This document shows positions 9,401 to 18,371 of a stretch of 64,000 bases of DNA, one piece after another. The notes under the pieces were generated by a model. It was not told the origin of the DNA. It made no database searches and saw only the letters and a program-made list of their open reading frames with translations. The position numbers were made by a program, and so were the translations under genes. The DNA is from an uncultured Flavobacteriales bacterium (lineage in GTDB: Bacteria; Bacteroidota; Bacteroidia; Flavobacteriales; Crocinitomicaceae), in the NCBI GenBank assembly GCA_946479285.1, contig CAMLFH010000005.1, positions 209,383 through 273,382 of the forward strand. Direction: 5' to 3'. How positions within the stretch are numbered: position 1 is the stretch's first letter; each line of letters starts with the position of its first letter.

Positions 9401-9791
9401 TGGTGTGATGGAGAAATGTTCATTCTGTGTTCAGAAGATCCAATCTGTGAAATTAGAAGCTAAAGTTCAGAACAGAACAGTTCAGGACAGCGACTTCGAA
9501 TCTGCTTGTTCGGATGCATGTCCGGCAGGAGCTATTGTATTCGGTGACTGGAATGACGTGAATTCAGAAATTCGTAAGAGTTCTAAAGACAAACGTGCTT
9601 ACCAGGCATTGGAAGAAGTGGGAGTTAAGCCAAATGTTTGGTACAAAGTGAAAGTTCGCAACAATGAGAATCCGGAATTGGATACACTTGTAGCGAATGC
9701 TGTAAAATTCGACGAGGCTGCTCACGCGGCACACGGAGGAGGACATAGTGATCATGCTGAACATGGACATGGAAATAAATCAAATCATTAA
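6441..9791 (+). CDS. actB: Alternative complex III subunit ActB, molybdopterin-like/Fe-S protein
   Basis: A 1116-residue fusion of a molybdopterin-oxidoreductase-like domain (about 100-750, no recognisable cofactor site) and a ferredoxin-like domain. The latter has CFGCGVCIVACQ, CQQCNHAPCETVCP, CIGTRYCANNCP and CSFCVQKIQ...CSDACPAG, enough ligands for four clusters. The N-terminus carries a Tat-like ARRDFLKFLGFS followed by a lipobox-like ATVAAC, so export through Tat and possible lipid anchoring are likely. The C-terminus is unusual: about 25 residues with eight histidines (AHAAHGGGHSDHAEHGHG). ATG 6441 was taken; a second ATG two codons later is equally possible. Gap to actA is 27 bases, to actC 20. 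Confidence 0.94.
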   Translation: MAMSKKYWKGLDELHETPAFIESRDREFAPSVSVDEFLGDDQLAETSTARRDFLKFLGFSVAAATVAACEAPVTKAIPYVVKPENVTPGVATWYASTYYDGNAYASIVVKTREGRPIYIKGNRDFGFTQGALTPQIVSSVLSLYDSARLKTAQAKGGKDISWDKLDDAVQAELAKIKKSNGKVAFVANSVISPSMQSSIVDLSTSIFGEVKDANGMAAVHPNFNFIQYDAVSYAGMREANMESFGMRAIPDYDFMQAKTIVSIGADFLSTWLLGNAYSAAYGKRRDPKGEWMNKHFQFESTMSITGSNADYRGMIKPSEQANVLSYILGKFGVNAGVPSDLPKEAKAVADAAVKALKASKGMSVVVSGSNNKAVQILTNKLNSVLGAYGKTILFDKQLQMFQSEDAKMQKLVSDVIAGKGPDAVFFLGTNPVYNLPNGKAFAAALDKVKLSVSLSGYGDETATKCSYIAPDHHALESWMDYNPKAGHYSIAQPTIRPLFDTAPAMESLLVWAGAKNRGGKDSRVAYEYIQKNWEIYGFPYQTKYADFNTYFEMAIHNSCHEDMVMPGAATPVAFNDAAMGKVAGKLPKAGSLEVVLYQKAGIGNGDMAGNPWLQEMPDPITKVTWDNYITMSPEAMKKDGYAVTFDQEHGLNMATVKVGGESITLPVYPSPGQAPGTIGIALGYGRGEGNEEIGNAAFVTKQYGGFEMDEKGNRVTVGKNAFRLLTWENGTYQNETAASLSKAGSELYPIAATQIHHTVMSRNSIVRETTLEIYQNEEEEYYNHKHVLHENGKAVPISEFDLWDAHPVENIGHRWGMTIDLNQCFGCGVCIVACQAENNIPVVGKDEVRRGREMHWLRIDRYFASSEEVVVGTRKNPVLGELDYRASEIPTANPTVVHMPMMCQQCNHAPCETVCPVAATTHSNEGLNQMTYNRCIGTRYCANNCPYKVRRFNWFNYPSYKKFTEINPAQDDLGRMVLNPDVTVRTRGVMEKCSFCVQKIQSVKLEAKVQNRTVQDSDFESACSDACPAGAIVFGDWNDVNSEIRKSSKDKRAYQALEEVGVKPNVWYKVKVRNNENPELDTLVANAVKFDEAAHAAHGGGHSDHAEHGHGNKSNH

Positions 9792-9811
9792 TTGCTTAAA
9801 ATTAAAGTCTA

Positions 9812-11305
9812 ATGCATAAGGAAGCTGCAATTCGTGAACCCCTCATATTAGGTCACAAGACGTATCATGAGATTACTGAAGACGTATGTAAACCGATTGA
9901 GGATAAAGCACCGCGCATGTGGTACATTTTATTCGGTATCGCTTTAGTTATCGGATTATACGGAGTAGGATGTATCTTTTACTTGTTAGGAACAGGTATT
10001 GGAGTTTGGGGTCTTAACAAAACCGTTGGTTGGGCTTGGGATATTACCAACTTCGTTTGGTGGGTAGGTATCGGTCACGCCGGAACCCTGATCTCAGCAG
10101 TATTATTATTGTTCCGTCAAAAATGGAGAATGGCGATTAACCGTTCTGCAGAAGCGATGACAATTTTCGCGGTATTCATGGCAGGTTTGTTCCCGCTAAT
10201 TCACATGGGTCGTTTGTGGGTAGGTTACTGGACACTTCCATTACCAAACCACTTCGGTTCTCTTTGGGTTAACTTCAACTCCCCGTTGTTATGGGATGTA
10301 TTTGCGATCTCAACGTATCTTTCTGTATCCTTAGTATTCTGGTACATCGGTTTGATTCCTGATTTCGCTACAATCCGTGACCGTGTGAAAAAACCAATTC
10401 CAAAGAAGATGTACTCTATTCTTTCTTTCGGATGGTCAGGACGCGCTAAGCACTGGAATCGTTTCGAATTAGTATCCTTGGTACTTGCGGGTGTTGCTAC
10501 ACCATTGGTATTCTCGGTTCACTCTATTGTATCCTTTGACTTTGCTACATCCGTTATCCCTGGATGGCATACTACGATCTTCCCTCCGTATTTCGTTGCG
10601 GGAGCGGTATTCTCCGGATTCGCGATGGTACAAACGCTTCTTTTGGTGATGCGTAAAGCCATGAAGTTAGAAGCTTACATTCACACAAGACACGTAGAAT
10701 ACATGAACATTGTAATCATGGTTACAGGTTCAATCGTAGGAACGGCATATATTACCGAGTTATTCATTTCCTGGTATTCAGGCGTGGAATACGAAGCATA
10801 CGCATTCTTCAACAGAGCAGTGGGACCATATTGGTGGGCTTATTGGGCTATGATGACTTGTAACGTGGTTTCTCCGCAGTTGATGTGGTTCAAGAAATTA
10901 AGAAGAAGTTTATTGTTTACATTCGTCATCTCAATCGTTGTAAACATCGGTATGTGGTTTGAGCGTTATGTAATTATCGTTACTTCCATTCACCGCGATT
11001 ACCTTCCGTCTTCCTGGTCTATGCACTACCCAAGTCACATCGACTTAGGTGTATATGTCGGAACGATCGGTTTGTTCTTCGTATTCTTCTTATTGTTTGC
11101 TCGTTTCTTCCCGGTATTGGCGTTGAACGAATTGAAAACAATCCTGAAATCATCCGGAGAATCTTACAAGAACGACACCGCACCGATTCACCCTTATTTT
11201 GCAAAAAACGGTCATGGTAGTCACGGACACGATCATGGACCGGATTCAGGAACAGGACATGCTGATCCGAACGCAGAAGGTACAAACGATATTAACAATC
11301 ATTAA
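9812..11305 (+). CDS. actC: Alternative complex III subunit ActC, NrfD/PsrC-like membrane protein
   Basis: A 497-residue integral membrane protein with about ten transmembrane helices, of the NrfD/PsrC family. ActC contains one of the quinol sites and sits under ActB. Recognisable family blocks are TNFVWWVGIGHAGTLISA, GLFPLIHMGR, LPNHFGSLWVNFNSPLLWD and PGWHTTIFPPYFVAGAVFSG. The C-terminal tail after the last helix is histidine-rich (KNGHGSHGHDHGPDSGTGHAD), like the ActB tail. ATG 9812 gives the expected N-terminus with a short soluble segment before helix one. Eight bases separate it from actD. Confidence 0.93.
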   Translation: MHKEAAIREPLILGHKTYHEITEDVCKPIEDKAPRMWYILFGIALVIGLYGVGCIFYLLGTGIGVWGLNKTVGWAWDITNFVWWVGIGHAGTLISAVLLLFRQKWRMAINRSAEAMTIFAVFMAGLFPLIHMGRLWVGYWTLPLPNHFGSLWVNFNSPLLWDVFAISTYLSVSLVFWYIGLIPDFATIRDRVKKPIPKKMYSILSFGWSGRAKHWNRFELVSLVLAGVATPLVFSVHSIVSFDFATSVIPGWHTTIFPPYFVAGAVFSGFAMVQTLLLVMRKAMKLEAYIHTRHVEYMNIVIMVTGSIVGTAYITELFISWYSGVEYEAYAFFNRAVGPYWWAYWAMMTCNVVSPQLMWFKKLRRSLLFTFVISIVVNIGMWFERYVIIVTSIHRDYLPSSWSMHYPSHIDLGVYVGTIGLFFVFFLLFARFFPVLALNELKTILKSSGESYKNDTAPIHPYFAKNGHGSHGHDHGPDSGTGHADPNAEGTNDINNH

Positions 11306-11314
11306 TAGAGAAAC

Positions 11315-11851
11315 ATGGCAGAGAAAGTAATTTATGCAATGTATGACGACGACGATGTGCTAAAAGACGGCGCAAAGAAGTTAGTCGCTAAAGGAGTTAA
11401 AGTAGCTGACGTGTTTTCTCCGTTCCCGATTCACGGAATTGATCCGATTATCGGGGTGAAACAAACGCGTTTGGGTATTATGGCATTCTTATATGGTTTG
11501 ACTGGTACTACACTGGCAACACTTGGAATGAACTATTTCATGATCCAGGACTGGAACATGAACATCGGTGGTAAACCAAGTATGAGTTATTTAGATAACG
11601 TTTTAGCTTTCATTCCAATTACGTTTGAGTTCACAGTATTGTGTGCTGCTCACGGAATGGCAATCACTTATTTGTTATTGAACAAGACTTTGCCGGGAAT
11701 GCCTGCAACGAATCCTGATCCTCGTACCACAGACGATAAGTTCGTAATGGAATTGCGTTTGTCAGACAACGGTCAGTTCTCTGAAGGAGAATTGATGGCT
11801 ATGTTGAATGAGACAGGAGTGATAGAAGTAGATCAAAAAGATATTCATTAA
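11315..11851 (+). CDS. actD: Alternative complex III subunit ActD (DUF3341)
   Basis: A 178-residue protein with a soluble N-terminal half and two transmembrane helices (about residues 52-75 and 97-117), the layout of ActD/DUF3341. The block DVFSPFPIHGIDPIIGVKQTRLG just before helix one is the family signature. ActD is a peripheral-to-membrane subunit of ACIII without cofactors. It lies between actC and actE as in other ACIII operons. The acidic C-terminus is cytoplasmic or periplasmic depending on topology, which the sequence alone does not settle. Confidence 0.9.
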   Translation: MAEKVIYAMYDDDDVLKDGAKKLVAKGVKVADVFSPFPIHGIDPIIGVKQTRLGIMAFLYGLTGTTLATLGMNYFMIQDWNMNIGGKPSMSYLDNVLAFIPITFEFTVLCAAHGMAITYLLLNKTLPGMPATNPDPRTTDDKFVMELRLSDNGQFSEGELMAMLNETGVIEVDQKDIH

Positions 11852-11896
11852 TTAACTGTAGATCTTAAGTCTTACAGCGTTTAAAGACCAATACAG

Positions 11897-12667
11897 ATGA
11901 AAGTAAAATTCAAGGCATTTGCACAGTTTTCAGTAGTAGCGTTGCTTGCAGCAGCGTGTACTTCTGATCCTGATAGTGCAGGTTTAGAATACATGCCTGA
12001 TATGTATCGTTCTCCTGCGGTTGAACCATATGTTGATTATGGTGAAGTCCGCGGTCAGATCAATGACGAATTTAAAATGCGTCGTTCCGCAATGGTTCCA
12101 CCGCGTTATGCAATTCCTTATGTGGGTACAGATTCGGCAACTGTTCATACCTTACTTCCATACCACCGTATGCCAGGTAGATTGTTTGCAGAATCACACG
12201 GATTGTACCAGTACGATTTATCATCTAATGCAGATGAAAATTATGAGTACAACATGTCTGCACAAGATGTGAATCCATTGAAGTTAACTTCCAAGGAAGT
12301 TGCTGATAAGATGTTCGCAGATGGAAAAGCATTGTATGCAATAAACTGTAATCACTGTCATGGTGAAAAAGGTGACGGAGAAGGACCAATGGTTAAATCC
12401 GGAGCTTATACAGGAGCAGCTGTGTTATCAGGTCTTGCAATCACTGAAGGACAAATGTTCTATTCTATTTACTACGGTAAAGGAATGATGGGATCTCACG
12501 CATCTTTGTTGAATAAGAAAGAGATTTGGACTTTGGTACATTATGTAAGAAAGTTCCAGGATGCTAAATACGGTACATTTGACGCAAACGGAGCTCCTTT
12601 ATGGGGTGCTGCCCCAACTGCCACACCAGCAGTAGTGGCACCGGCAACAGCTAATGCACCAATGTAA
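11897..12667 (+). CDS. actE: Alternative complex III subunit ActE, mono-heme cytochrome c lipoprotein
   Basis: A 256-residue lipoprotein cytochrome. The signal peptide ends in LLAAAC with the lipidated cysteine at residue 21. One heme site is present, CNHCH at 151-155, followed by GEKGDGEGPMV; the distal methionine is probably in GKGMMGSHA (196-198). ActE passes electrons from ActA or ActB towards the acceptor. The C-terminal 20 residues are an Ala/Pro/Thr-rich tail (ATPAVVAPATANAPM) with no apparent function. Gaps are 45 bases to actD and 28 to actF. Confidence 0.92.
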   Translation: MKVKFKAFAQFSVVALLAAACTSDPDSAGLEYMPDMYRSPAVEPYVDYGEVRGQINDEFKMRRSAMVPPRYAIPYVGTDSATVHTLLPYHRMPGRLFAESHGLYQYDLSSNADENYEYNMSAQDVNPLKLTSKEVADKMFADGKALYAINCNHCHGEKGDGEGPMVKSGAYTGAAVLSGLAITEGQMFYSIYYGKGMMGSHASLLNKKEIWTLVHYVRKFQDAKYGTFDANGAPLWGAAPTATPAVVAPATANAPM

Positions 12668-12695
12668 TATTTACTAAGAAAGAAAACGAATAGAA

Positions 12696-13898
12696 ATGGA
12701 ATTCAAAGTTTCATCAAAAGCAAAATCCCTTACGGTAGTCCTGATGTTGTTGGGAATTATCGGCATCTGTTTAGGTGTTTGGATAGAATTTACAGAGTCT
12801 CATAATAATGGAGAGCATTTCCAGCAGCGTTTCTTAGGAAACTTGTTGGTAGATAGTTTCTTCTTCTTCGCAATCGGTTTGGGAGCATTGTACTTCTTAG
12901 CTTTGCAATATGCAACTGAAACAGGTTGGTATGCATCTGTAAAAAGAATCATTGAAGGAGTAGCGGGGTATTTGCCTTACGGTATCGCATTGATGTTGAT
13001 TACACTATTGACTCTTTCATTAACGAAAGGTGGTGGAATCTACGCCTGGATGGATCCGGAGCACGTGAAGCACGATCCGATCTTAATCAAGAAATCAGCG
13101 TACTTGAACCAGACTTTCTTCTGGATCAGAACTGCAGCTTACATGGGAGTTTACTTCATTTTCTGGAGAGGTTTCAAAATGCGTTCATTGGAAGAAGATA
13201 AAATTGGTGGATCTGCCATTCACTTCAAAAACTACAAGAAAGCAGCTTTGTTCCTTGTATTCTTTGCGGTATTCTCCTCAACTTCTGCCTGGGACTGGAT
13301 CATGTCAATTGATGCACACTGGTTCTCAACATTGTTCGGATGGTACGTATTCGCAGGAATGTGGTGTTCTACAATGGTTGTTTTGGTAACATTGACTTTA
13401 TACTTGAAAAAACAAGGATATTTGAGTAAAGTAAATGAAAACCACATCCACGATTTAGGGAAATGGACATTTGCAACTTCTTTCTTGTGGTCATACCTTT
13501 GGTTCTCTCAATTCATGTTGATCTGGTATGCAAACATTCCGGAAGAGGTAACTTACCACTTAACACGTATTGAAGATTTCAAATTATTATACTTCGGTAT
13601 GTTCTTCATCAACTTTGCATTCCCAATGTTGTTGTTAATGTCTCGTGATGCTAAAAGACACGCAGGTGTTCTTACAGCAGTTGGAGTAATCATTTTCGCA
13701 GGTCACTGGGTAGATGCATACCTGATGGTAATGGGAGGTTCAATGGGTAAAAATGCTTACATCGGTGCATTGGAAATTGGAATGGCGTTATTGTTCTTAG
13801 GATTCTTCATCCGAATTATCTTAACGAACCTGACTAAAGCTCCATTGATGCCGGTAAATCACCCGTTCCTGGACGAAAGTATTCACCACGAAATTTAA
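12696..13898 (+). CDS. actF: Alternative complex III subunit ActF, NrfD-like membrane protein
   Basis: A 400-residue protein with about ten transmembrane helices, the second NrfD-like membrane subunit of ACIII. Family blocks include FQQRFLGNLLVDSFFFFAIGLGALYFLALQ near the N-terminus, AVFSSTSAWDWIMSIDAHWFSTLFGWYVFAG and HDLGKWTFATSFLWSYLWFSQFMLIWYANIPEE. ActC and ActF are pseudo-symmetric in known ACIII structures. It is the last act gene; coxB follows after 33 bases with no terminator between, so the reductase and oxidase genes are one transcription unit. Confidence 0.92.
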   Translation: MEFKVSSKAKSLTVVLMLLGIIGICLGVWIEFTESHNNGEHFQQRFLGNLLVDSFFFFAIGLGALYFLALQYATETGWYASVKRIIEGVAGYLPYGIALMLITLLTLSLTKGGGIYAWMDPEHVKHDPILIKKSAYLNQTFFWIRTAAYMGVYFIFWRGFKMRSLEEDKIGGSAIHFKNYKKAALFLVFFAVFSSTSAWDWIMSIDAHWFSTLFGWYVFAGMWCSTMVVLVTLTLYLKKQGYLSKVNENHIHDLGKWTFATSFLWSYLWFSQFMLIWYANIPEEVTYHLTRIEDFKLLYFGMFFINFAFPMLLLMSRDAKRHAGVLTAVGVIIFAGHWVDAYLMVMGGSMGKNAYIGALEIGMALLFLGFFIRIILTNLTKAPLMPVNHPFLDESIHHEI

Positions 13899-13931
13899 TA
13901 AGGCACTTGTTGATCCGATAAAATAAAAAAC

Positions 13932-15287
13932 ATGACAAAGCTAATCGTATTAATAGTTATCATTTTAGGAGTTATCGCCATAGCACAGTTGGTGCGTATG
14001 TATGAGCTTTCTTCTAAATTAAGAAATCGTCGTGAGGAAGATATCCCGAATCGCGATAACCGTCTGAACGCAGCCTTATTATTGGTGTTTATGTTCGCGT
14101 TTTTTGCGGGAGTATTGTACTTATTCTGTGAGTACGGATTTACTGGTCGTGGAGAAGCAGCTTCTGTTCACGGTAGAGGAACTGACTGGTTGATGGACCT
14201 GAACTTGTGGATCATTATTGCAGTATTCTTCTTAACAAACGGATTGCTTTTCGGATTCGCGTTCAAGTATGTACGTAAACCGGGAGTAAAAGCATACTGG
14301 TTCCCACACGATAATCGTTTGGAGTTGGCCTGGACAGTAGTTCCGGCAATCGTTTTGGCTGTAATCATCATCCTGGGATTGAAATCCTGGAATGAGCAAA
14401 CGGATGAGTCTCCGAAAGAAGCTATCAGACTGGAGTTATTCTCTAAGCAATTTGACTGGACGGTTCGTATGTCGGGTGACGATAATACATTGGGTTATTT
14501 CGATTACAAATTGACTAACGAGAACAATCCGTTAGCAATGTTGACCACTGTAACAATCCAGGATGCGATTGACAGTATGGAAAACAGCGCAACCGGGATC
14601 CATTCATTGGAAACTCAATTAAATGATCCTAAGAAAATCTTTAATCCGGAAGATCATGCTTTGATGGTGAAGGATTTGGCAAGAAAAGAACGCATGGTTC
14701 GTATGTTGTACCAGTTGAAAGCTCGTCACAGCAGTGCTTTGGATGCACGTGTGAAAGATGATTTGATGTTCAACTCGAATGATACTTTGTACTTGTGTGT
14801 TGATACCGATTACGAATTCAACTTCCGTTCTAAAGACGTTATTCACTCAGCTTATATGCCTCACTTCCGTTCTCAGATGAATACGGTTCCCGGGCAAACA
14901 ACACGTTTCAAGTTCCAGCCTTGCATTACAACAGCTGAAATGCGTGTGAAGATGAACAATCCCAGATTCAATTATGTATTGATGTGTAATAAGATCTGTG
15001 GATCTTCGCACTACAAAATGAAATTGATGGTTGTGGTATTGGATAAGAAGAGCTACAAGAAATGGTACGATGTGGTAAGATTTAACCACCCGGAGAAATT
15101 AACAGTGAAGACTCCGCAGGCAATTGTGGACAAAGCAATGAAATCAAAAATCTTCAAGTATGTTTACCCGATCGGTAGCGAATTGAAAGAGTTGGAGAAA
15201 GCAAAAGCGGCGATGGCACCAAAAGATTCGGTTTCTGTTGTTCCTGCTGGAGTACCGGCAATGGCTGCAACACCGGCAGAGTTATAG
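13932..15287 (+). CDS. coxB: Cytochrome c oxidase subunit II
   Basis: Subunit II carries the CuA centre that accepts electrons from cytochrome c. The CuA ligands are visible: H305 in DVIHSAYMPHF, then C352 and C356 in CNKIC, H360 and M363. The usual Glu between the two cysteines is Lys here. Helices occur at about 1-20, 47-66, 91-113 and 133-150; the first is extra to the usual two. Between QFDWTVRM (172-180) and KDVIHSAY (301-308) lies a stretch of roughly 100 residues, much longer than in typical subunit II, rich in charged, probably helical sequence. The 3' end has an Ala/Pro-rich tail. It is followed by coxA after 46 bases. Confidence 0.92.
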   Translation: MTKLIVLIVIILGVIAIAQLVRMYELSSKLRNRREEDIPNRDNRLNAALLLVFMFAFFAGVLYLFCEYGFTGRGEAASVHGRGTDWLMDLNLWIIIAVFFLTNGLLFGFAFKYVRKPGVKAYWFPHDNRLELAWTVVPAIVLAVIIILGLKSWNEQTDESPKEAIRLELFSKQFDWTVRMSGDDNTLGYFDYKLTNENNPLAMLTTVTIQDAIDSMENSATGIHSLETQLNDPKKIFNPEDHALMVKDLARKERMVRMLYQLKARHSSALDARVKDDLMFNSNDTLYLCVDTDYEFNFRSKDVIHSAYMPHFRSQMNTVPGQTTRFKFQPCITTAEMRVKMNNPRFNYVLMCNKICGSSHYKMKLMVVVLDKKSYKKWYDVVRFNHPEKLTVKTPQAIVDKAMKSKIFKYVYPIGSELKELEKAKAAMAPKDSVSVVPAGVPAMAATPAEL

Positions 15288-15333
15288 GTGAAAAAATAGT
15301 TAATTAAGTAAAAACAGCATAATAGATAAAATC

Positions 15334-17142
15334 ATGGCAGCTCACGAAGCACACGCACACCACGACGCTCATGGACACCACCATCATGAAGAAGGTTTTA
15401 TTTCTAAATATATTTTTAGTCAGGACCATAAAATGATTGGAAAGCAGTTCTTAATGACTGCTGTATTTATGGGAGTAGTGGCAATGTTATTGTCCATCTT
15501 GTTCCGTATCCAATTGGCTTGGCCAGGTGAAGAATCAGACTTCTTATCATTTTTCTTAGGTGAAACCTGGGCTCCGGGAGGAGTAATGAAGGAAAGTATG
15601 TACTTAGGATTGGTAACAATTCACGGTACGATCATGGTATTCTTCTTGTTGACAGGTGGATTGTCCGGTACTTTCTCGAACTTACTTATTCCGTTGCAAA
15701 TTGGTGCGCGTGATATGGCTTCAGGTTTCCTGAATATGTTGTCGTACTGGATGTTCCTGATCTCTTCATTGATCATGTTGTTCTCTTTGTTCATTGAAAC
15801 AGGACCGGCATCTTCAGGTTGGACGATCTATCCTCCATTATCTGCATTGCCTCAGGCTATTGAAGGTTCAGGATTAGGAATGACTTTATGGTTGGTTTCA
15901 ATGACTATCTTCATCGCTTCGTCTTTGTTGGGTTCATTGAACTACATCGTAACGATCTTCAACTTGCGTACAAAAGGAATGAAAATGACTCGTTTGCCAT
16001 TGACAATTTGGGCATTCTTCATTACTGCAATCTTAGGGGTATTATCATTCCCGGTTTTATTATCTGCTGCTTTGCTATTGATGATGGACCGTTTGGCTGG
16101 AACGTCTTTCTACCTTTCCGATATCATAGTTGGTTCTGAAATGTTGGAGAATCACGGTGGATCACCATTATTGTACCAGCATTTATTCTGGTTCTTAGGT
16201 CACCCGGAAGTATATATCGTATTATTGCCTGCATTGGGTCTTACATCCGAGATTATCTCTACCAACTCGCGTAAACCGATATTTGGTTATCGTGCGATGA
16301 TCGGTTCGATCTTAGCAATTGGTTTCTTATCGTTTATCGTTTGGGGTCACCACATGTTTATTACCGGGATGAATCCTTTCATCGGATCTGTCTTCGTATT
16401 TACAACCTTATTGATTGCAATCCCTTCCGCGGTAAAAGTGTTTAACTACATTACTACAATCTGGAGAGGATCGAATATCTACACTCCGGCAATGTTGTTC
16501 TCAATCGGATTGGTTTCTACGTTCATCACAGGTGGTGTTACCGGAATTATCCTTGCGGATTCAGCGTTGGATATCGCAGTGCATGATACGTATTTCGTTG
16601 TAGCTCACTTCCACATTGTAATGGGTATGTCGGCAGTATTCGGAATGTTTGCAGGTGTTTACCACTGGTTCCCTAAAATGTACGGACGTATGTTGAATAC
16701 CCGTTTGGGTTACGCTCACTTCTGGGTAACTATCGTTGGAGCATACGGAGTATTCTTCCCAATGCACTTTGTTGGATTAGCAGGAGCTCCTCGTCGTTAT
16801 TACGATTACTCCGTGTACAATGATTTTGATAAACCTACATTAGATATGATCATGGACTTGAATGTCATCGTGACTGTGTTTGCAATCATCGCAGCATTTG
16901 GTCAGTTGATTTTCTTATTCAATTTCTTCTATAGTATTTTCAGAGGTCCAAGAGCGGTTCAAAACCCTTGGAGATCAAATACGCTTGAATGGACAACTCC
17001 GGTTGTACATGTTCACGGAAACTGGCCGGGAGCGATTCCTGAAGTTCACCGTTGGCCTTATGATTACTCTAAGCCAGGAGCAGAGGAAGACTTCATTTCT
17101 CAGATCGTTCCTTTAGCTGAAGGAGAAGAAGGAGATCACTAG
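15334..17142 (+). CDS. coxA: Cytochrome c oxidase subunit I (aa3 type)
   Basis: Subunit I holds heme a and the heme a3-CuB site. Ligands are clear: H97 (heme a), H290 with cross-linking Y294 in GHPEVY, H339-H340 (CuB), and H425 (a3) and H427 (a) in VVAHFHIVMG. E292 of the D-channel and K368 of the K-channel (PSAVKVF) are present, so it is a proton-pumping A1-type enzyme. Twelve hydrophobic helices fit its 602 residues. The first 20 residues are remarkable, with nine histidines (AHEAHAHHDAHGHHHHEE). Subunits III and IV are not in this window. A strong terminator follows. Confidence 0.95.
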   Translation: MAAHEAHAHHDAHGHHHHEEGFISKYIFSQDHKMIGKQFLMTAVFMGVVAMLLSILFRIQLAWPGEESDFLSFFLGETWAPGGVMKESMYLGLVTIHGTIMVFFLLTGGLSGTFSNLLIPLQIGARDMASGFLNMLSYWMFLISSLIMLFSLFIETGPASSGWTIYPPLSALPQAIEGSGLGMTLWLVSMTIFIASSLLGSLNYIVTIFNLRTKGMKMTRLPLTIWAFFITAILGVLSFPVLLSAALLLMMDRLAGTSFYLSDIIVGSEMLENHGGSPLLYQHLFWFLGHPEVYIVLLPALGLTSEIISTNSRKPIFGYRAMIGSILAIGFLSFIVWGHHMFITGMNPFIGSVFVFTTLLIAIPSAVKVFNYITTIWRGSNIYTPAMLFSIGLVSTFITGGVTGIILADSALDIAVHDTYFVVAHFHIVMGMSAVFGMFAGVYHWFPKMYGRMLNTRLGYAHFWVTIVGAYGVFFPMHFVGLAGAPRRYYDYSVYNDFDKPTLDMIMDLNVIVTVFAIIAAFGQLIFLFNFFYSIFRGPRAVQNPWRSNTLEWTTPVVHVHGNWPGAIPEVHRWPYDYSKPGAEEDFISQIVPLAEGEEGDH

Positions 17143-17160
17143 AATTCGGATATAAAATTG

Positions 17161-17194
17161 AAAATCCCTGCTTGGAAACGAGCGGGGATTTTTT
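17161..17194 (+). terminator. Terminator of the act-cox operon
   Basis: AAAATCCCTGC and GCGGGGATTTTTT form a GC-rich stem around a TTGGAAACGA loop, with a run of six Ts, about 20 bases after the coxA stop. Confidence 0.8.
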
Positions 17195-17253
17195 GTTTGA
17201 ATACATAGATCAATGTTATCTGGTTATCTGGTTCAAAGATGACTCCTATTTTG

Positions 17254-17261
17254 TATTTTTG
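17254..17261 (+). promoter_or_regulatory. Likely -7 box of ruvB
   Basis: TATTTTTG is ten bases before the ruvB ATG. No proper TTG at -33 was found (TTC at 17232-17234 is closest). The leader would be only about five bases. Confidence 0.4.
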
Positions 17262-17271
17262 TCATCAGCAC

Positions 17272-18294
17272 ATGGAAGAAGAATCATTCGACTATAGATC
17301 AGAGTCATCGAATCCTGAAAAGGAATACGATAAGGTATTGCGCCCGAAATTATTAAATGATTTTGCGGGGCAGCCACAAGTCGTTGAGAACCTGGAGATC
17401 TTTGTTCAGGCAGCTGTGAAGCGCGGCGAACCATTGGATCACGTTTTGTTGCATGGTCCTCCCGGACTTGGGAAGACTACTTTGGCCAATATCATTGCGA
17501 ATGAATTGAATGTTGGATTTAAAGTCACCAGCGGCCCTGTTTTGGATAAACCGGGAGATCTTGCAGGACTATTGACCAATCTCAGTAAAGGCGATGTTCT
17601 TTTCATCGATGAGATCCATCGTTTGAGTCCGGTTGTGGAAGAATACCTGTACTCTGCAATGGAAGATTACTGCATCGATATTCTAATTGATTCAGGGGCC
17701 AATGCCCGCACTGTTCAGATTAGTTTGAATCCATTTACACTAATTGGTGCTACAACGCGTTCAGGATTGCTTACTGCGCCTTTAAGAGCACGTTTTGGGA
17801 TCAATTCCCGTTTGGAGTATTACAATGTGGAAACACTGGCTTCAATTGTGGAACGATCTGCAGAATTATTGGATATTCCTATCCAGGATCAGGCCGCTTA
17901 CGAAATTTCCCGAAGAAGCCGCGGTACTCCGCGTATTGCTAATGCTATTTTACGCCGGGTGCGTGATTTTGCCCAGATAAAAGGAGACGGAACAATCACT
18001 CTGGCAATCACCCAACACGCTTTAGATGCGTTGAATGTTGATAAATATGGCCTGGACGAAATGGACAACCGTATCCTGAAAGCAATCATCGATAAGTTTA
18101 AAGGCGGTCCTGTTGGATTGACAACCATTGCTACTGCTATCGGAGAGAATGCCGGAACTTTGGAAGAGGTTTACGAACCCTTTTTAATCCAGGAAGGATT
18201 TTTGATGCGGACACCACGAGGGAGAAAGGCAACCGAAAAGGCGTTTAAGCACCTGGGTTTTGAAATGGGTTGGCAGCAGGGTGGATTGTTTTAA
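17272..18294 (+). CDS. ruvB: Holliday junction branch migration ATPase RuvB
   Basis: RuvB is the hexameric AAA+ motor that, with RuvA, moves Holliday junctions in recombinational repair. With ATG 17272 it is 340 residues, the usual length. Visible motifs: Walker A GPPGLGKT 62-69, Walker B LFIDEIH 110-116, sensor 1 [11 protein letters not shown], the Arg finger region PLRARFG, and the C-terminal winged helix with [14 protein letters not shown] and RTPRGR. An upstream ATG at 17239 would add 11 residues that overlap the predicted -7 box, so it was rejected. Single gene, convergent with the following one. Confidence 0.95.
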   Translation: MEEESFDYRSESSNPEKEYDKVLRPKLLNDFAGQPQVVENLEIFVQAAVKRGEPLDHVLLHGPPGLGKTTLANIIANELNVGFKVTSGPVLDKPGDLAGLLTNLSKGDVLFIDEIHRLSPVVEEYLYSAMEDYCIDILIDSGANARTVQISLNPFTLIGATTRSGLLTAPLRARFGINSRLEYYNVETLASIVERSAELLDIPIQDQAAYEISRRSRGTPRIANAILRRVRDFAQIKGDGTITLAITQHALDALNVDKYGLDEMDNRILKAIIDKFKGGPVGLTTIATAIGENAGTLEEVYEPFLIQEGFLMRTPRGRKATEKAFKHLGFEMGWQQGGLF

Positions 18295-18302
18295 ATAGAT
18301 AT

Positions 18303-18349
18303 AAAAAAGTAGGGGGCATCACGTATGTACGGGATTCGCCCCTACTTTT
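18303..18349. terminator. Bidirectional terminator, GTAGGGGC family
   Basis: Arms GTAGGGGGC (18309-18317) and GCCCCTAC (18338-18345) are flanked by A6 and T4, so it can terminate in both directions between the convergent ruvB and the next gene. The arms match those at 256-283. Confidence 0.75.
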
Positions 18350-18371
18350 ATTCCAATAGAGTTGAATGCTG

